A stretch of DNA of 64,000 bases from Azospirillaceae bacterium (GCA_028283825.1 JAPWJW010000003.1:1860501-1924500); one strand, 5' to 3'; positions 34,425-47,438 are shown, counted from the stretch's first letter. The notes: a model not told the origin generated them from the letters alone. A program made the numbers and translations.

Positions 34425-36554
34425 TCAGGCCTCCTCGGTCTTTTCCTTCTTGGACAGGTCCTCACCGGTGGCCTGGTCCACGACCTTCATCGACAGCTTC
34501 ACCTTGCCGCGATCGTCGAAGCCCAGGACCTTCACCTTGACCTCGTCACCCTGGTTGACCACGTCCGTCACCTTGGCCACGCGCTGCGCGGACAGTTCGG
34601 AGATGTGGACCAGGCCGTCACGGGCACCCAGGAAGTTCACGAAGGCGCCGAAGTCCATGACCTTGACGACCTTGCCGATGTAGATCTCACCCAGTTCGGG
34701 TTCGGCGACGATGCCCTTGATCCACTTGATGGCGGCGTCGGACGCCTTGCTGTCCACGGCCGCCACCTTGACGGTGCCGTCGTCCTCGATGTCGATCTTG
34801 GCGCCGGTCTGCTCCACGATCTCGCGGATCACCTTGCCGCCGGAGCCGATCACGTCGCGGATCTTCTCCTTCGGGATGTTGATCACGGTGATGCGCGGGG
34901 CGTTCTGATTCACCGCCTCACGGGCGCCGCCGATGGCCCGGGCCATCTCGCCCAGGATGTGCAGACGGCCGTCCTTGGCCTGCGCCAGGGCGACCTTCAT
35001 GATGTCCTCGGTGATCGAGGTGATCTTGATGTCCATCTGCAGGGCGGTGACGCCGGCTTCCGTGCCGGCCACCTTGAAGTCCATGTCGCCCAGGTGATCT
35101 TCGTCACCCAGGATGTCGGACAGCACGGCGACGCCGGTGTCTTCCTTGATCAGGCCCATGGCGATGCCGGCCACGGGGCGCGGCAGCGGCACACCGGCGT
35201 CCATCAGCGACAGCGAGGTGCCGCAGACGGTGGCCATGGAGGACGAGCCGTTGGACTCGGTGATCTCGGACACCAGGCGCAGGGTGTAGGGGAACTGCTC
35301 CTTGGCCGGCAGCAGCGGGTGGATGGCGCGCCACGCCAGCTTGCCGTGGCCGATTTCGCGGCGGCCCGGGCTGCCCATGCGGCCGGCTTCACCCACGGAG
35401 TACGGGGGGAAGTTGTAGTGCAGCATGAAGTTTTCGCGGTATTCGCCTTCCAGCGCGTCCACGATCTGCTCGTCCTGGGCGGTGCCCAGGGTGGCGACCA
35501 CCAGGGCCTGGGTCTCGCCGCGGGTGAACAGCGAGGAGCCGTGGGCGCGGGGCAGGACGCCGACCTCGGCCACGATCGGGCGGATGTCGCTGGTCGACCG
35601 GCCGTCGATGCGCTTGCCCGTCTCCAGGACGGTGCCGCGCAGCACGTCGGCTTCCAGTTCCTTGAAGGTGGTGGTCACGGCCTCGACGGCGTTGGCGCCG
35701 TCGGCGGTCAGGGCCTCGACCGCCTTCTTCTTGGCGGCGCCGACAGCCTCGTAACGCTCCTGCTTCACGGTCTTGGTGTAGGCGGCGCGGATGTCCGCAC
35801 CCACCAGGTCGCTCAGCTTGCCCTTCAGGGCGGCCTTGTCATAGGCCGGCGCCGGCAGGTCCCACGGGTCCTTGGCGGCCTGCTCGGCCAGGTCGATGAT
35901 CATCTGGATCACCGGCTGGAAGTGGCTGTGGCCGAACATGACGGCGCCCAGCATGACTTCCTCGGACAGCTCCTTGGCTTCCGATTCCACCATCAGCACG
36001 CCTTCCTGCGTGCCGGCGACCACCAGGTCCAGGTCCGTCGTCTCGACCTGCTCCAGCGTCGGGTTCAGGATGAATTCGCCATCCTTGTAGCCGACGCGGG
36101 CGCCGCCGATGGGGCCCAGGAAGGGCAGGCCGGACAGGGTCAGCGCGGCGGAGGCGCCGATCAGGGCGACGATGTCGGGATCGTTCTCCAGATCGTGGCT
36201 CAGCACGGTGCAGACCACCTGGGTCTCATTGCGGAAGCCGTCCACGAACAGGGGGCGGATGGGGCGGTCGATCAGGCGGGAGGTCAGGACCTCCTTCTCG
36301 GTCGGACGGCCCTCACGCTTGAAGAAACCACCCGGGATCTTGCCGGCGGCGAACGCCTTTTCCTGGTAGTTGACGGTTAGCGGGAAGAAGTCGATGCCCG
36401 GCTTGGGCGACTTGGCGCCAACGGCGGTGCAGAGGACCACCGTGTCGCCGTAGGTGGCGATGACCGCGCCGTCAGCCTGGCGGGCGACTTTGCCGGTCTC
36501 CAGGGTCAGCTTGCGGCCGCCCCAGTTCAGCTCTTTGCGGAAAACCTTGAACAT
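34425..36554 (-). CDS. pnp: Polyribonucleotide nucleotidyltransferase (PNPase)
   Basis: A 709-residue enzyme that degrades RNA phosphorolytically from the 3' end. Two RNase PH domains are visible ([12 protein letters not shown] near 34; [21 protein letters not shown] near 387), then a KH domain ([26 protein letters not shown]) and an S1 domain ([33 protein letters not shown]). A GGAAGGAAT site precedes the ATG. It is the last gene of the cluster and lies about 300 bases after rpsO, as in many bacteria. The hairpin at 36660 could be an RNase III or autoregulatory site. Confidence 0.98.
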   Translation of the reverse strand: MFKVFRKELNWGGRKLTLETGKVARQADGAVIATYGDTVVLCTAVGAKSPKPGIDFFPLTVNYQEKAFAAGKIPGGFFKREGRPTEKEVLTSRLIDRPIRPLFVDGFRNETQVVCTVLSHDLENDPDIVALIGASAALTLSGLPFLGPIGGARVGYKDGEFILNPTLEQVETTDLDLVVAGTQEGVLMVESEAKELSEEVMLGAVMFGHSHFQPVIQMIIDLAEQAAKDPWDLPAPAYDKAALKGKLSDLVGADIRAAYTKTVKQERYEAVGAAKKKAVEALTADGANAVEAVTTTFKELEADVLRGTVLETGKRIDGRSTSDIRPIVAEVGVLPRAHGSSLFTRGETQALVVATLGTAQDEQIVDALEGEYRENFMLHYNFPPYSVGEAGRMGSPGRREIGHGKLAWRAIHPLLPAKEQFPYTLRLVSEITESNGSSSMATVCGTSLSLMDAGVPLPRPVAGIAMGLIKEDTGVAVLSDILGDEDHLGDMDFKVAGTEAGVTALQMDIKITSITEDIMKVALAQAKDGRLHILGEMARAIGGAREAVNQNAPRITVINIPKEKIRDVIGSGGKVIREIVEQTGAKIDIEDDGTVKVAAVDSKASDAAIKWIKGIVAEPELGEIYIGKVVKVMDFGAFVNFLGARDGLVHISELSAQRVAKVTDVVNQGDEVKVKVLGFDDRGKVKLSMKVVDQATGEDLSKKEKTEEA

Positions 36555-36659
36555 ATCTCTATTCCTTCCATCCGATACTCGGAGGACACGTCCCGGATTG
36601 GACGGCCGAGCCGGGGCCCTATCGGCAGCACCCGCGTTAGAAGCTCTTTAGATGACAGA

Positions 36660-36690
36660 ATGGCCAGCCGGGTCCACCCCGGCTGGCCAT
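36660..36690 (-). other. Strong hairpin between rpsO and pnp
   Basis: ATGGCCAGCCGG pairs exactly with CCGGCTGGCCAT. There is no T tract on the minus strand, so it may be an RNA-processing site or weak attenuator between rpsO and pnp. In enterobacteria this region holds an attenuator and an RNase III site; carrying that over is inference. Confidence 0.6.
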
Positions 36691-36852
36691 CTGCACTACT
36701 CAATAACCATGTACCGCACGCTTTTGGACGATCCGGGCGGGAGTCCGGGCGCCGCGCACCGGCGTCGGGACACCCGATCCGCCGGAAGGCGGATGGCAGG
36801 TGCCACCGGTCGCTGGGAACAGGCGCGCCAAGGACGTCGTCCGGAGCCGCAC

Positions 36853-37122
36853 TTAGCGACGCAGGCCCAGACGCTGGATCAGCGTGGTGTAGCGGGCCTG
36901 GTTCTTGGACTTCAGATAGTCCAGCAGGCTGCGACGCTGGCTGACCATGACCAGCAGGCCACGGCGGGAGTGGAAGTCCTTGGAGTGGGACTTCATGTGG
37001 TCGGTCAGGTTGACGATGCGTTCCGTCAGGATCGCGACCTGGACCTCGGGCGAACCCGTGTCGGTTTCGTTGGTCTTGTACTCGGCGATAAGCGCCTGCT
37101 TGCGCTCAGCAGTGATCGACAT
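36853..37122 (-). CDS. rpsO: 30S ribosomal protein S15
   Basis: An 89-residue protein, the standard S15 length. It binds 16S rRNA early in 30S assembly. Family signatures are [27 protein letters not shown] and [19 protein letters not shown]. The ATG at 37122 (MSITAERK) is used; an upstream in-frame ATG at 37134 would add METT. It lies 14 bases after the truB stop. Confidence 0.98.
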   Translation of the reverse strand: MSITAERKQALIAEYKTNETDTGSPEVQVAILTERIVNLTDHMKSHSKDFHSRRGLLVMVSQRRSLLDYLKSKNQARYTTLIQRLGLRR

Positions 37123-37136
37123 CGTCGTCTCCATGC

Positions 37137-38078
37137 TTAAAGGTTCAACACGCGCACCGGACGAACCTCCGCCCCCTCGACATGGACCAGCGCAACGGGC
37201 TTACCACCCGAAACGGCAAGCGCGATGGGCTCCCCGCCCGTCATGCGACCCTGAATGGCTTCAAGCCGTTCCAGGTCCTGACGGCGCAGCAGCGCCACCG
37301 TTTGTCCGTGTCTCAGTCGGTGCGCTTCCGCTTCCGCCAGGGCCAGTGCCGGGATGTCGTCCAGCGCGGTCTCGATCGGTTGCAGAAGTCTTTCGACCGC
37401 AGGTGTCTGCGCCACCCGCTCCAATTCGTCAAGCGAAATCGCCTGATCCATGGTGAAGCGGCCGACCCGCAGCCGGCGCAGGACGGCGACATGGCCGACC
37501 GTGCCCAGCGCCAGCGCCAGGTCGCGGGCCAGCGAGCGCATATAGGTGCCCTTGCCGCACTCCACCTCGAACTCGGCATGGTCGGCGTCGGGCCGGCCGG
37601 TCAGCAGGAAGCTGTCCACCCGCACGATGCGCGGCGCCAGGTCCACCCGCTCACCCTCGCGCGCCAGGTCATAGGCGCGCTCGCCAGCCACCTTGATGGC
37701 GGAGAACTGGGGCGGCACCTGGCTGATCTCACCCTGGAAATTCTCCAGGGCGGCCTCGATGGCCTCATCGCTGGGACGGTGATCATGGGTGGCCGTCACC
37801 TGGCCGGCCAGGTCGTCGGTCGTCCGAGACTCACCGAACTTCAGGGTGAAGCGGTAGGTCTTGCCGCAGTCCATGGCGTAGGACACGGTCTTGGTCGCCT
37901 CGCCGAAGGCGATGGGCAGGATGCCGGTGGCGATGGGGTCCAGCGTGCCGGCGTGGCCGGCCTTCTGCGCCTGCATCAGCCAGCGGGTCTTGGCCATCGC
38001 CTGGGTGGAGGTGATGCCCGACGGCTTGTCCAGCACCAGCCAGCCGTGCAGCGGCAGGCCCTTGCGCTTACGGGCCAT
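37137..38078 (-). CDS. truB: tRNA pseudouridine(55) synthase
   Basis: A 313-residue enzyme that makes pseudouridine 55 in the T loop of tRNAs. The catalytic Asp is Asp47 in [12 protein letters not shown]; the N-terminal [13 protein letters not shown] and the later [16 protein letters not shown] are family marks. The ATG at 38078 lies inside the 3' end of rbfA, an 11-base overlap; ATGs at 38087 and 38090 are alternatives. Sequence further upstream in frame is rbfA read in another frame. Confidence 0.96.
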   Translation of the reverse strand: MARKRKGLPLHGWLVLDKPSGITSTQAMAKTRWLMQAQKAGHAGTLDPIATGILPIAFGEATKTVSYAMDCGKTYRFTLKFGESRTTDDLAGQVTATHDHRPSDEAIEAALENFQGEISQVPPQFSAIKVAGERAYDLAREGERVDLAPRIVRVDSFLLTGRPDADHAEFEVECGKGTYMRSLARDLALALGTVGHVAVLRRLRVGRFTMDQAISLDELERVAQTPAVERLLQPIETALDDIPALALAEAEAHRLRHGQTVALLRRQDLERLEAIQGRMTGGEPIALAVSGGKPVALVHVEGAEVRPVRVLNL

Positions 38079-38559
38079 CGTGGGGGCCATCATGGGGCGC
38101 CGCCCCATCTTCGCCGGCCTCGTCCTCGTCAGCCTCATCCGCCGCCTTGGCGGCGCGTTCGGCCTCAAGGTCGCGCTGCACGTCGGGGCGGTGCAGCAAC
38201 TGGTCGATGCGCTGGGCATAGTCGAACGAGACATCGACCTGGAAGCTGAGGCGCGGCACGTGCTGCAGGCGCATGGCCTTGGCCACCTGGCTGCGCAGGT
38301 AGGCCGAAACGCGGTTCAGCCCCGCCACCTGTTCCAGATGGCCGCCGCCCAGCGGCATCACGAAAGCCGTGGCGTTCTTCAGGTCGGGGCTGATGCGCAC
38401 CTCGCTGACCGTCACGTTCAGGTCCAGCAGGGCCGGGTCGCGGAAGTCGGCCCGGCGCAGGACATCGGCCAGCGCGTGGCGCAGTTCCTCACCCACCCGC
38501 AGTTGACGTTGAGAGGGGGTCTTGCCGGCGCGCGTGTCGCCGTCGCCATGTCGGCTCAT
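38068..38559 (-). CDS. rbfA: Ribosome-binding factor A
   Basis: A 163-residue KH-fold protein needed for late 16S rRNA maturation. The core runs from RQLRVGEELRHALADVLRRADF near residue 18 through VTVSEVRISPDLKNATAFVMPLGG to FDYAQRIDQLLHR near 122. The last 35 residues are acidic and Ala-rich (an alphaproteobacterial extension). It lies between infB and truB, the usual order. Confidence 0.97.
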   Translation of the reverse strand: MSRHGDGDTRAGKTPSQRQLRVGEELRHALADVLRRADFRDPALLDLNVTVSEVRISPDLKNATAFVMPLGGGHLEQVAGLNRVSAYLRSQVAKAMRLQHVPRLSFQVDVSFDYAQRIDQLLHRPDVQRDLEAERAAKAADEADEDEAGEDGAAPHDGPHDGP

Positions 38560-38688
38560 GGGTCATAATCCTAGGATGGGCCCGGGTGCCCGGCCCTGTC
38601 TTCCAGGAAACGGTGCGGCCGGGCGGCGGCGGTTGCGTCCGTCGGACGGACGGGAAACGGCGGCCGTAACAGCCCCTTTTCAGGGGCC

Positions 38689-38721
38689 AAAACGGCCGTC
38701 CGGGGTTGGACCGGACGGCCG
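38689..38721 (-). terminator. Terminator-like hairpin between infB and rbfA
   Basis: CGGCCGTCCGG and CCGGACGGCCG form an 11-bp stem, followed on the minus strand by TTTT. It would reduce read-through from infB into rbfA. Confidence 0.65.
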
Positions 38722-38769
38722 GATGTCAGGCAGGTACTAAATCCAGTGGGGAAGGAACCGGCGGCCCTG

Positions 38770-41502
<2,733 letters not shown>

Positions 41503-41559
41503 CCGATATCCGACTGTTTCATCGTTGTCGCCCTGGGGCCGATACCCCGGGGCCATCCC

Positions 41560-42255
41560 TTACCCAGCACTGGGCCCCGGCTTCGAGGCCACGGCACCCT
41601 TTGTCAGGGCGCGCAGCCTGTCCACCTCCCGCAGCAGGCGCAGGGCCAAGGGCCCCGATCCCACCACCGCATGCACCGCATCATCGCGGCCCAGCGCCAT
41701 GCCCAACTCCCCCCGGTCGAACAAGTCGACCACCGGGATGCCGGGGGACAGCGCGTCCAGCTTGGACCGGCCGTCGGCAGCCCCATCGGACGCCTCCAGC
41801 CTGAGCCCTATGCCCGACCGCGTACCAATGGCCCTGGCGCGTAGCGCAGCGGCCACCTTCTCAAACCCCGCCACCGCCTGGCCACCACGCCGGGAAAGCC
41901 CGACCATGTCCAGACAGCGGCGACGCAACAGGCCCATCACCTGGGGCCTCAACTCAACCGAGGCCCGCACCGACCGGCGCGCCGCCTTGGCGAACAAACC
42001 CTTCGCGACCGCCTTTTCAACCAAGGCGGGGTCCGCCGTCAACCACAGCCCACGTCCGGGCAGGGTTTCCTCCACGTCGGGGACGACCGTGCCGTCGGGA
42101 CCGACGACAAAACGGATCATCCCGTCCTTGGGGCCGACCACGCCGCTGGCGATGCACCGGCGCAAGGGGCTTTTGGCCCCACCGACCGCCTCCGCCTCGC
42201 CTTCCGGCAGCAGGGACTCGTCGGTGTCCGGTATCATCGCCGCGGCGGGCACCAT
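41560..42255 (-). CDS. YlxR-type RNA-binding protein with L7Ae-like C-terminal domain
   Basis: About 231 residues. The N-terminal DUF448/YlxR domain has PLRRCIASGVVGPKDGMIRFVVGPDG and LPGRGLWLTADPALVEKAV. The C-terminal half (RRCLDMVGLSRRGGQAVAGFEKVAAALR, then VVDLFDRGELGMALGRDDAVHAVVGSGPLA) resembles the L7Ae/YlxQ fold, so two proteins separate in Firmicutes are joined here, as in other alphaproteobacteria. It sits between nusA and infB. The ATG at 42255 starts just after the nusA stop; earlier in-frame ATGs at 42279 and 42297 overlap nusA. Confidence 0.92.
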   Translation of the reverse strand: MVPAAAMIPDTDESLLPEGEAEAVGGAKSPLRRCIASGVVGPKDGMIRFVVGPDGTVVPDVEETLPGRGLWLTADPALVEKAVAKGLFAKAARRSVRASVELRPQVMGLLRRRCLDMVGLSRRGGQAVAGFEKVAAALRARAIGTRSGIGLRLEASDGAADGRSKLDALSPGIPVVDLFDRGELGMALGRDDAVHAVVGSGPLALRLLREVDRLRALTKGAVASKPGPSAG

Positions 42256-42259
42256 CGGA

Positions 42260-43753
42260 TCAGGCCCCAGCCTCTTCATCCGCGAACCAATGGGCACGCG
42301 CCGCCATGATGAGGTTGTTGGCCTCTTCCTCGCTGAAGGCGTCCTTGCCCAGGATTTCGATCAGCTCGTCACCCGCCAGGTCGGCGAAGTCGTCCAGGGT
42401 CTTGACGCCCTTCTCACCCAGCTTCACCAGCATGGGCGTGGTCAGGGCTTCAATGGCCGCCACCTCGTCGGTGACACCCAGTTCCTGGCGACGGTTTTCC
42501 AGGCGGCTGTTCTGTTCTTCCAGGAAGTTGCGGGCACGTTCCCGCAGTTCCTCGGCCACGTCCTCGTCGAAGGCGTCGATGGAGGTCAGCTCATCGGTTT
42601 CGACGTAGGCGATTTCCTCGACCGAGGTGAAGCCTTCCGCAACCAACAGATGGGCGATGACATCGTCAACGTCCAGGGCCTCGATGAACATCTGCGACCG
42701 GGTCTTGAATTCCTCGGTGCGACGGTCGGATTCCTCCTGCTCCGTCATGATGTCGATGTCCCAACCGGTCAGCATGGACGCCAGGCGGACGTTCTGGCCA
42801 CGACGGCCGATGGCCAGCGACAGCTGGTCGTCGGGCACCACCACCTCGATGCGCTTGGTCTCTTCGTCCAGCACCACCTTGGCCACTTCGGCCGGGGCCA
42901 GCGCGTTCACCACGAAGGTGGCGGGGTCGCGGCTCCAGGGGATGATGTCGATCTTCTCCCCCTGCAACTCGCCCACCACGGCCTGGACGCGGCTGCCGCG
43001 CATGCCGACGCAGGCGCCCACGGGGTCGATGGCGCTGTCGTTGCTGATGACGGCGATCTTGGCGCGGCTGCCCGGGTCGCGGGCCACGGCCTTGATCTCG
43101 ATGATGCCGTCATAGATTTCCGGCACTTCCTGCTTGAACAGGCCGGCCATGAAGCTGGGATGGGTGCGCGACAGGAAAATCTGCGGGCCACGCGGCTCAC
43201 GCCGCACGTCGTAGATGAAGGCGCGCACGCGGTCGCCGTTCTTGAAATGCTCGCGCGGCAGGCATTCGTCGCGGCGCAGCACGGCCTCGGCGCGGCCCAG
43301 ATCGACCGTCACGTTGCCGTATTCCACACGCTTCACCAGGCCGTTGACGATATCGCCCATACGGTCCTTGTACTCGTCGAACTGGCGGTCGCGCTCGGCC
43401 TCGCGCACCTTCTGCACGATGACCTGCTTGGCCGTCTGCGCGGCGATGCGGCCGAAATCGATGGGCGGCAGCGGGTCGATCAGGAAATCGCCGACCTTGG
43501 CATCCGGGCGCTTGCGCTTGGCCTGGGACACGGTGACCTGAGTCGCCTCGTCCTCGACCGCGTCCACGACCTCGAGATAGCGCATCAGGTGGATGTCGCC
43601 GCTCTTGCGGTCAATGCGGGCGCGAATGTCGTGCTCGTGGCCGTACTTTGAACGGCCCGCCTTCTTAATGGCCTCTTCCATCGCCTCGAGCACATGCTCT
43701 TTGTCGATGTTCTTCTCGCGGGCGACGGCGTCAGCGACTTGAAGCAGTTCCAT
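42260..43753 (-). CDS. nusA: Transcription termination/antitermination factor NusA
   Basis: A 497-residue RNA polymerase-binding factor. Domains in order: N-terminal RNAP-binding region, S1 domain (near 130-200), KH domains ([30 protein letters not shown] near 275; [22 protein letters not shown] near 345), and C-terminal acidic helix-hairpin-helix repeats ([31 protein letters not shown]). It controls pausing and rRNA antitermination. It lies between rimP and the ylxR-like gene, the conserved order. Confidence 0.98.
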   Translation of the reverse strand: MELLQVADAVAREKNIDKEHVLEAMEEAIKKAGRSKYGHEHDIRARIDRKSGDIHLMRYLEVVDAVEDEATQVTVSQAKRKRPDAKVGDFLIDPLPPIDFGRIAAQTAKQVIVQKVREAERDRQFDEYKDRMGDIVNGLVKRVEYGNVTVDLGRAEAVLRRDECLPREHFKNGDRVRAFIYDVRREPRGPQIFLSRTHPSFMAGLFKQEVPEIYDGIIEIKAVARDPGSRAKIAVISNDSAIDPVGACVGMRGSRVQAVVGELQGEKIDIIPWSRDPATFVVNALAPAEVAKVVLDEETKRIEVVVPDDQLSLAIGRRGQNVRLASMLTGWDIDIMTEQEESDRRTEEFKTRSQMFIEALDVDDVIAHLLVAEGFTSVEEIAYVETDELTSIDAFDEDVAEELRERARNFLEEQNSRLENRRQELGVTDEVAAIEALTTPMLVKLGEKGVKTLDDFADLAGDELIEILGKDAFSEEEANNLIMAARAHWFADEEAGA

Positions 43754-43814
43754 CGAAGCGAACCTTGCCTTCTGTTACATCAGTAAGAACGGGTACGAAA
43801 AAACAAACCAAAAC

Positions 43815-44309
43815 TCAGTGCTGGTGACGACCTTCAGCCGCCGCCTTCAGCAGCGCGTCGTTCATGACCAGCTTGGCGCGCAGGATCAGGTCGAAGGGCA
43901 CGGCGGCGGGGCCCGTGGGCATCTCCACCAGCACCTTGCCGTCCTCTACCCCCTTCAGCATGCCGATGAAACGGCGCCGTTCATCCACGGCCTGCGACGT
44001 TTCCACCCGCACTTCGAAGCCCGCGTAGCGCTCGAAATCCTTGATGCGGGTCAGCGGCCGGTCGATACCGGGGCTGCTGACCTCCAGCGTGTAGGCGACC
44101 TCGATGGGGTCTTCCACGTCCATGAGCGCCGACACCGCGCGGCTGATCTCCGCGCAATCGTCCACCGTCATGGCCGCACCGTCCAGGCGCTCGGCCATCA
44201 CCTGCAGCGTGGGGCGGGCGTTGCCCGTCAACTGCACGCGCACCAAATCGTACCCCATGGATTCAACCGTGGGGCCGATGATGCCGGTGATGCGGTCGTG
44301 AACGTCCAT
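43815..44309 (-). CDS. rimP: Ribosome maturation factor RimP
   Basis: A 164-residue protein required for 30S maturation. Family marks are TVESMGYDLVRVQL, DCAEISRAVSALMDVEDPIEVAYTLEVSSPGIDRPL, and ETSQAVDERRRFIGMLKGVEDGKV. GGAAGAG lies four bases before the ATG at 44309; the longer upstream frame is not family sequence. It is the first gene of the nusA-infB operon. Confidence 0.97.
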   Translation of the reverse strand: MDVHDRITGIIGPTVESMGYDLVRVQLTGNARPTLQVMAERLDGAAMTVDDCAEISRAVSALMDVEDPIEVAYTLEVSSPGIDRPLTRIKDFERYAGFEVRVETSQAVDERRRFIGMLKGVEDGKVLVEMPTGPAAVPFDLILRAKLVMNDALLKAAAEGRHQH

Positions 44310-44410
44310 CAATCTCTTCCGGGGTGCGCGCGATCCGCCCGCCCCCGCCCTTGGCTTGGGGACGGATATGGGGCGAAACACGCCCGCCTGACATCGCCGA
44401 CCCCAGATAA

Positions 44411-44434
44411 TAAAAAAAGTGGGCCAATGGCCCA
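44411..44434 (-). terminator. Rho-independent terminator upstream of rimP
   Basis: On the minus strand GTGGGCCA-TT-GGCCCAC is followed by seven T residues. It stops transcription arriving from the hydroxyacid dehydrogenase side and isolates the rimP operon, whose promoter should then lie between it and 44309. Confidence 0.8.
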
Positions 44435-44690
44435 CCCGCAAAGCGTTCCAGCCAGCCACCAGATCGTCGATGGCCGGATCGTTATGAGGATTGCTGCGGC
44501 GGATCATAGTCGCCACGGCGTTTTGCGCAAAGGGTTTTCATGCGCCATCCGCCATGTCCCTGGGGAGGTGCAGGCCAGCGTCACCGCCGGTTGTCCCACA
44601 ACCCACCAGTATTGGTGCCAATAAGAACCACCGAGACCCCATATGGTGTTCGGTCGCCCCTTTGACAAGAGGTATCAAGCCCCCAAACCG
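44435..44690. other. Non-coding stretch in the rimP-dehydrogenase gap
   Basis: This is part of a 517-base gap. I looked for the tRNA that precedes rimP in enterobacteria and found none. No open frame with a ribosome site is visible. Repeat copy G follows. Confidence 0.4.
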
Positions 44691-44822
44691 GCGGCATGAA
44701 AGCTTATTTCATGGCGCTGTAGACCGCGACCGCGGTCGCCGGAGATTTTCGGGGAGCCGAAGGCGGACTGAAAATCGAGGACAAGGCAAGGCCCCGGATG
44801 GGGCCGCCCGCCGCCTGAGGGC
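44691..44822 (+). repeat. Intergenic repeat copy G (four hairpins)
   Basis: H5 44691-44717 (GCGGCATGAAA / TTTCATGGCGC, one mismatch), TA, H4 44722-44737 (GACCGC-GACC-GCGGTC), H3 44744-44776 (GATTTTC / GAAAATC around GGGGAGCCGAAGGCGGAC), H2 44790-44805 (GGCCCC-GGAT-GGGGCC), then CGCCTGAGGG. It ends five bases before the dehydrogenase stop. H1 is absent. Confidence 0.87.
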
Positions 44823-44826
44823 AAAT

Positions 44827-45816
44827 TTAAAACATGGATTCGATCACGCGGTCGGGCGGCTTGTGACCATCGACGAAGGTCTTGATATTGACGATGACCT
44901 TTTCGCCCATATCCTGCCGCCCCTCGATGGTGGCGGACCCCATGTGCGGCAAAAGCACCACGTTGTTCAGCGCCAGCAGCTTGGGATTGACGGCCGGTTC
45001 CTGTTCGAACACGTCCAGGCCGGCGGCGCCGATCTCACCCTTCGCCAGCTTGCGCGTCAACTCGTTCTCGTCGATCACCTCGCCGCGCGCGGTGTTGACG
45101 ATGATGCTGTTGGGGCGCAGCAGGTTCAGGCGCCGGGCGGACAGCAGATGGTACGTCGCCGGCGTGTGCGGGCAGTTGATGGAGATGACGTCCATCCGCG
45201 CCAGCATCTGGTCCAGGCTTTCCCAGTAGGTCGCCTCCAGTTCCTGCTCGATCTCGGGATGGACGCGGTGCCGGTTGTGATAGTGGACCGACAGGCCGAA
45301 GCCGCGGGCGCGGCGGGCCAGCGCCTGGCCGATGCGGCCCATGCCGACGATGCCCAGGCGCTTGCCCCAGATGCGGGTGCCCAGCATCTGGGTGGGGCCC
45401 CAGCCCGTCCACTGGCCGGCGCGGATCAGGCGCTCGCCCTCGCCCACGCGCCGCGCGGTGGCCAGGATCAGGGCCATGGTCATGTCGGCCGTGTCCTCGG
45501 TCAGGACGCCCGGCGTGTTGGTGACCATGATGCCGCGCTCACGCGCCGCCTTCAGGTCGATGTGGTCGACGCCGTTGCCGAAATTGGCGATCAGCTTCAA
45601 CTGCGGTCCGGCGTGGGCCAGGACGGCGGCGTCGATGCGGTCGGTGACGGTGGGGACGACGACGGTGGCGACCCGGAACGCCTCCGCCAGTTCGGCGGGG
45701 GGCATGGCGTGGTCGTCGGCGGAAAGCCGGGTGTCGAACAGCTCCATCATCCGCGTCTCGATGACGTCGGGCAGCTTGCGCGTCACGATGACGAGGGGTT
45801 TTTTCCGCTCGGACAT
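44827..45816 (-). CDS. D-isomer-specific 2-hydroxyacid dehydrogenase (glyoxylate/hydroxypyruvate reductase type)
   Basis: A 329-residue NAD(P)-dependent enzyme. The dinucleotide motif is GIVGMGRIGQALARRARGFG near 150; the catalytic Arg is in NTARGEVID, Glu in AAGLDVFEQEP and His in LLPHMGSAT. It probably reduces glyoxylate or hydroxypyruvate; the substrate is not fixed by the sequence. The ATG at 45816 follows GGGAGGAACCA. It is monocistronic, divergent from the SH3 protein gene. Confidence 0.93.
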   Translation of the reverse strand: MSERKKPLVIVTRKLPDVIETRMMELFDTRLSADDHAMPPAELAEAFRVATVVVPTVTDRIDAAVLAHAGPQLKLIANFGNGVDHIDLKAARERGIMVTNTPGVLTEDTADMTMALILATARRVGEGERLIRAGQWTGWGPTQMLGTRIWGKRLGIVGMGRIGQALARRARGFGLSVHYHNRHRVHPEIEQELEATYWESLDQMLARMDVISINCPHTPATYHLLSARRLNLLRPNSIIVNTARGEVIDENELTRKLAKGEIGAAGLDVFEQEPAVNPKLLALNNVVLLPHMGSATIEGRQDMGEKVIVNIKTFVDGHKPPDRVIESMF

Positions 45817-46035
45817 TGGTTCCTCCCGCGATGGCGTTCCTGCCATAGCAGGGGGGGCGGCGCCTGTCCAGGGGGGCCCGTCCGCACAGCCGTTTCAGAA
45901 AGCCGACCCCGGGCCTACCCGGGGGGACGCTTGACCCCGATGCGCGCCCGATCCTTATATGGGGACCGAATTATCAGCTTTTTCACCCAACACCTTTTCG
46001 TATCGAAGCGGGGACAGCCTTTGGAACGGTCGCCT

Positions 46036-46650
46036 ATGGTCGGGGTCATCCGGCGCCTTTTGCCGCTCAGCGCCATGGTCCTGGCCCTATCCGCCGGCCC
46101 GCTGACGGCATGGGCGGAGGCCGGTCCGGCGAAACCCAGCCCCACCACCGGCCCCATCACGGGTAACGACGGCGACCCGCAGGAGGCCGACCCCCAGACC
46201 GACGCCGCCCACCCCGACGCCATCGTGCGCAGCGGCCTGCCCGTGCCGCGCTTCGTCACGCTCCGGTCCAACGAGGTCAACGTGCGCACCGGCCCCGGCG
46301 TGCGCTATCCGGTGGAATGGGTGTTCGTGAAGGCGGCCATGCCGGTGGAGATCACGGCGGAGTTCGACACCTGGCGCCGCATCCGCGATGTGGAGGGCAC
46401 GCAAGGCTGGGTGCACCAGAGCACCCTGTCCGGCCGGCGCGGCATCGTCGTCACCGGCCAGCTGGCACGCACCCTGCGCCGCGACGCCTCCTCCACATCC
46501 GAGGCGGTGGCCCAGCTGGACCCTGGCGTCATCGCCAAGCTGCGCAAGTGCAAGGACAGCTGGTGCCAGGTGGACGTCGGCGGTTTCCGCGGCTGGCTGC
46601 AACGGGACGAGATATGGGGCGTCTACCCCAAGGAGACTGTCGGCGAATGA
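46036..46650 (+). CDS. Secreted bacterial SH3-domain protein
   Basis: About 204 residues. A signal peptide (RRLLPLSAMVLALSAGPLTAWA, cleavage near residue 26) precedes an acidic linker and two SH3-like domains: VTLRSNEVNVRTGPGVRYPVEWVF...GTQGWVHQSTLSGRRG and a second one ending DSWCQVDVGGFRGWLQRDEIWGVYP. Such domains bind peptidoglycan or partner proteins in the periplasm. The ribosome site is weak; a TTG at 46021 with GGGGA upstream is an alternative start. Its stop overlaps the aldolase start by four bases. Confidence 0.86.
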   Translation: MVGVIRRLLPLSAMVLALSAGPLTAWAEAGPAKPSPTTGPITGNDGDPQEADPQTDAAHPDAIVRSGLPVPRFVTLRSNEVNVRTGPGVRYPVEWVFVKAAMPVEITAEFDTWRRIRDVEGTQGWVHQSTLSGRRGIVVTGQLARTLRRDASSTSEAVAQLDPGVIAKLRKCKDSWCQVDVGGFRGWLQRDEIWGVYPKETVGE

Positions 46651-47360
46651 GCGATGCCCTGCCCCCGGCGGATGACGCGGCCCTGCGCCAGGCGGTGATC
46701 GACACCGCCCGGGCCATGAACACGGTGGGCATCAACCAGGGCAAGGCCGGCAACGTCAGCGCCCGTTGCCAGGGCGGCTTCCTGGTCACACCCTCGGGCG
46801 TGCCTTATGACGCGCTGGTGCCGGACAGCATCGTCTTCATGGACCTGGAAGGCCGTTATCGCGGTACTATGGTACCGTCCAGCGAATGGCGCATGCACCT
46901 GTCCATCTATCAGGAACGGCCCCAGGCGGGTGCGGTGGTGCACACCCATTCCACCTTCTGCACCACCCTGGCCTGCCTGCGGGAGCGCATCCCGGCCTTC
47001 CACTACATGGTGGCCGTGGCCGGTGGCACCAGCATCGAGGTGGCGGACTACGCCACCTTCGGCACGCAGGCCCTGTCGGACGCCATGATGGCGGCGCTGG
47101 GTCCCCGCCGCGCCTGCCTGCTGGCCAACCACGGCATGATCGCCTTCGGCGCCGACCTGCGCCGCGCCCTGGACCTGGCGGTGGAGGTGGAGACGCTGGC
47201 CCGCCAGTACTGGCACGCCCGCATGATGGGCACGCCCGTCATCCTGGATGAGGGGGAGATGGCGGAAGTAATGCGCCGCTTCGCCACCTACGGCCGCCAG
47301 CCCAAGGACTTGGCGCCCGGCACGCCGCAGGCCCTGGAGTTCCCACCCAAACTCGACTGA
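46647..47360 (+). CDS. Class II aldolase (FucA/Ald2-like), probable methylthioribulose-1-phosphate aldolase
   Basis: A 237-residue zinc aldolase of the FucA/AraD family: GKAGNVSARCQGGFLVTPSGVPYD near 32-55, the zinc-site HTHSTF near 91-96 and ANHGMIAFGADL near 153. Fuculose-phosphate aldolase is the generic name, but mtnK lies immediately downstream and mtnA close by. In Rhodospirillum rubrum and some E. coli an Ald2-type class II aldolase in that context cleaves 5-methylthioribulose 1-phosphate to DHAP and 2-methylthioacetaldehyde (the DHAP shunt). That specific role is inferred from context. It overlaps the SH3 gene by four bases. Confidence 0.9.
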   Translation: MSDALPPADDAALRQAVIDTARAMNTVGINQGKAGNVSARCQGGFLVTPSGVPYDALVPDSIVFMDLEGRYRGTMVPSSEWRMHLSIYQERPQAGAVVHTHSTFCTTLACLRERIPAFHYMVAVAGGTSIEVADYATFGTQALSDAMMAALGPRRACLLANHGMIAFGADLRRALDLAVEVETLARQYWHARMMGTPVILDEGEMAEVMRRFATYGRQPKDLAPGTPQALEFPPKLD

Positions 47361-47375
47361 TGGCCCCCTCGAGTT

Positions 47376-47438
47376 CCCTCAGTCGCCGGGCGCCCGCAGT
47401 CGCGGGCTACAGCGGCATGAGCAAGAACTCACGCCGCC
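47376..47438 (-). repeat. Intergenic repeat copy E (internally deleted)
   Basis: The CCCTCAGTCGCCGGGC end runs directly into H4 47392-47407 (GCCCGC-AGTC-GCGGGC) and H5 47412-47437 (GCGGCATGAG / CTCACGCCGC, one mismatch). H2 and H3 are missing, as if lost by deletion between GC-rich repeats. It sits between the aldolase and mtnK. Confidence 0.75.

Noticed and set aside
34410-36380. 656-codon plus-strand frame opposite pnp
   Set aside because: It is an antisense shadow of a certain gene, with composition typical of reverse-frame GC-rich DNA.
44435-44690. tRNA gene before rimP
   Set aside because: Enterobacteria have one there, but no cloverleaf or T-loop consensus was found.
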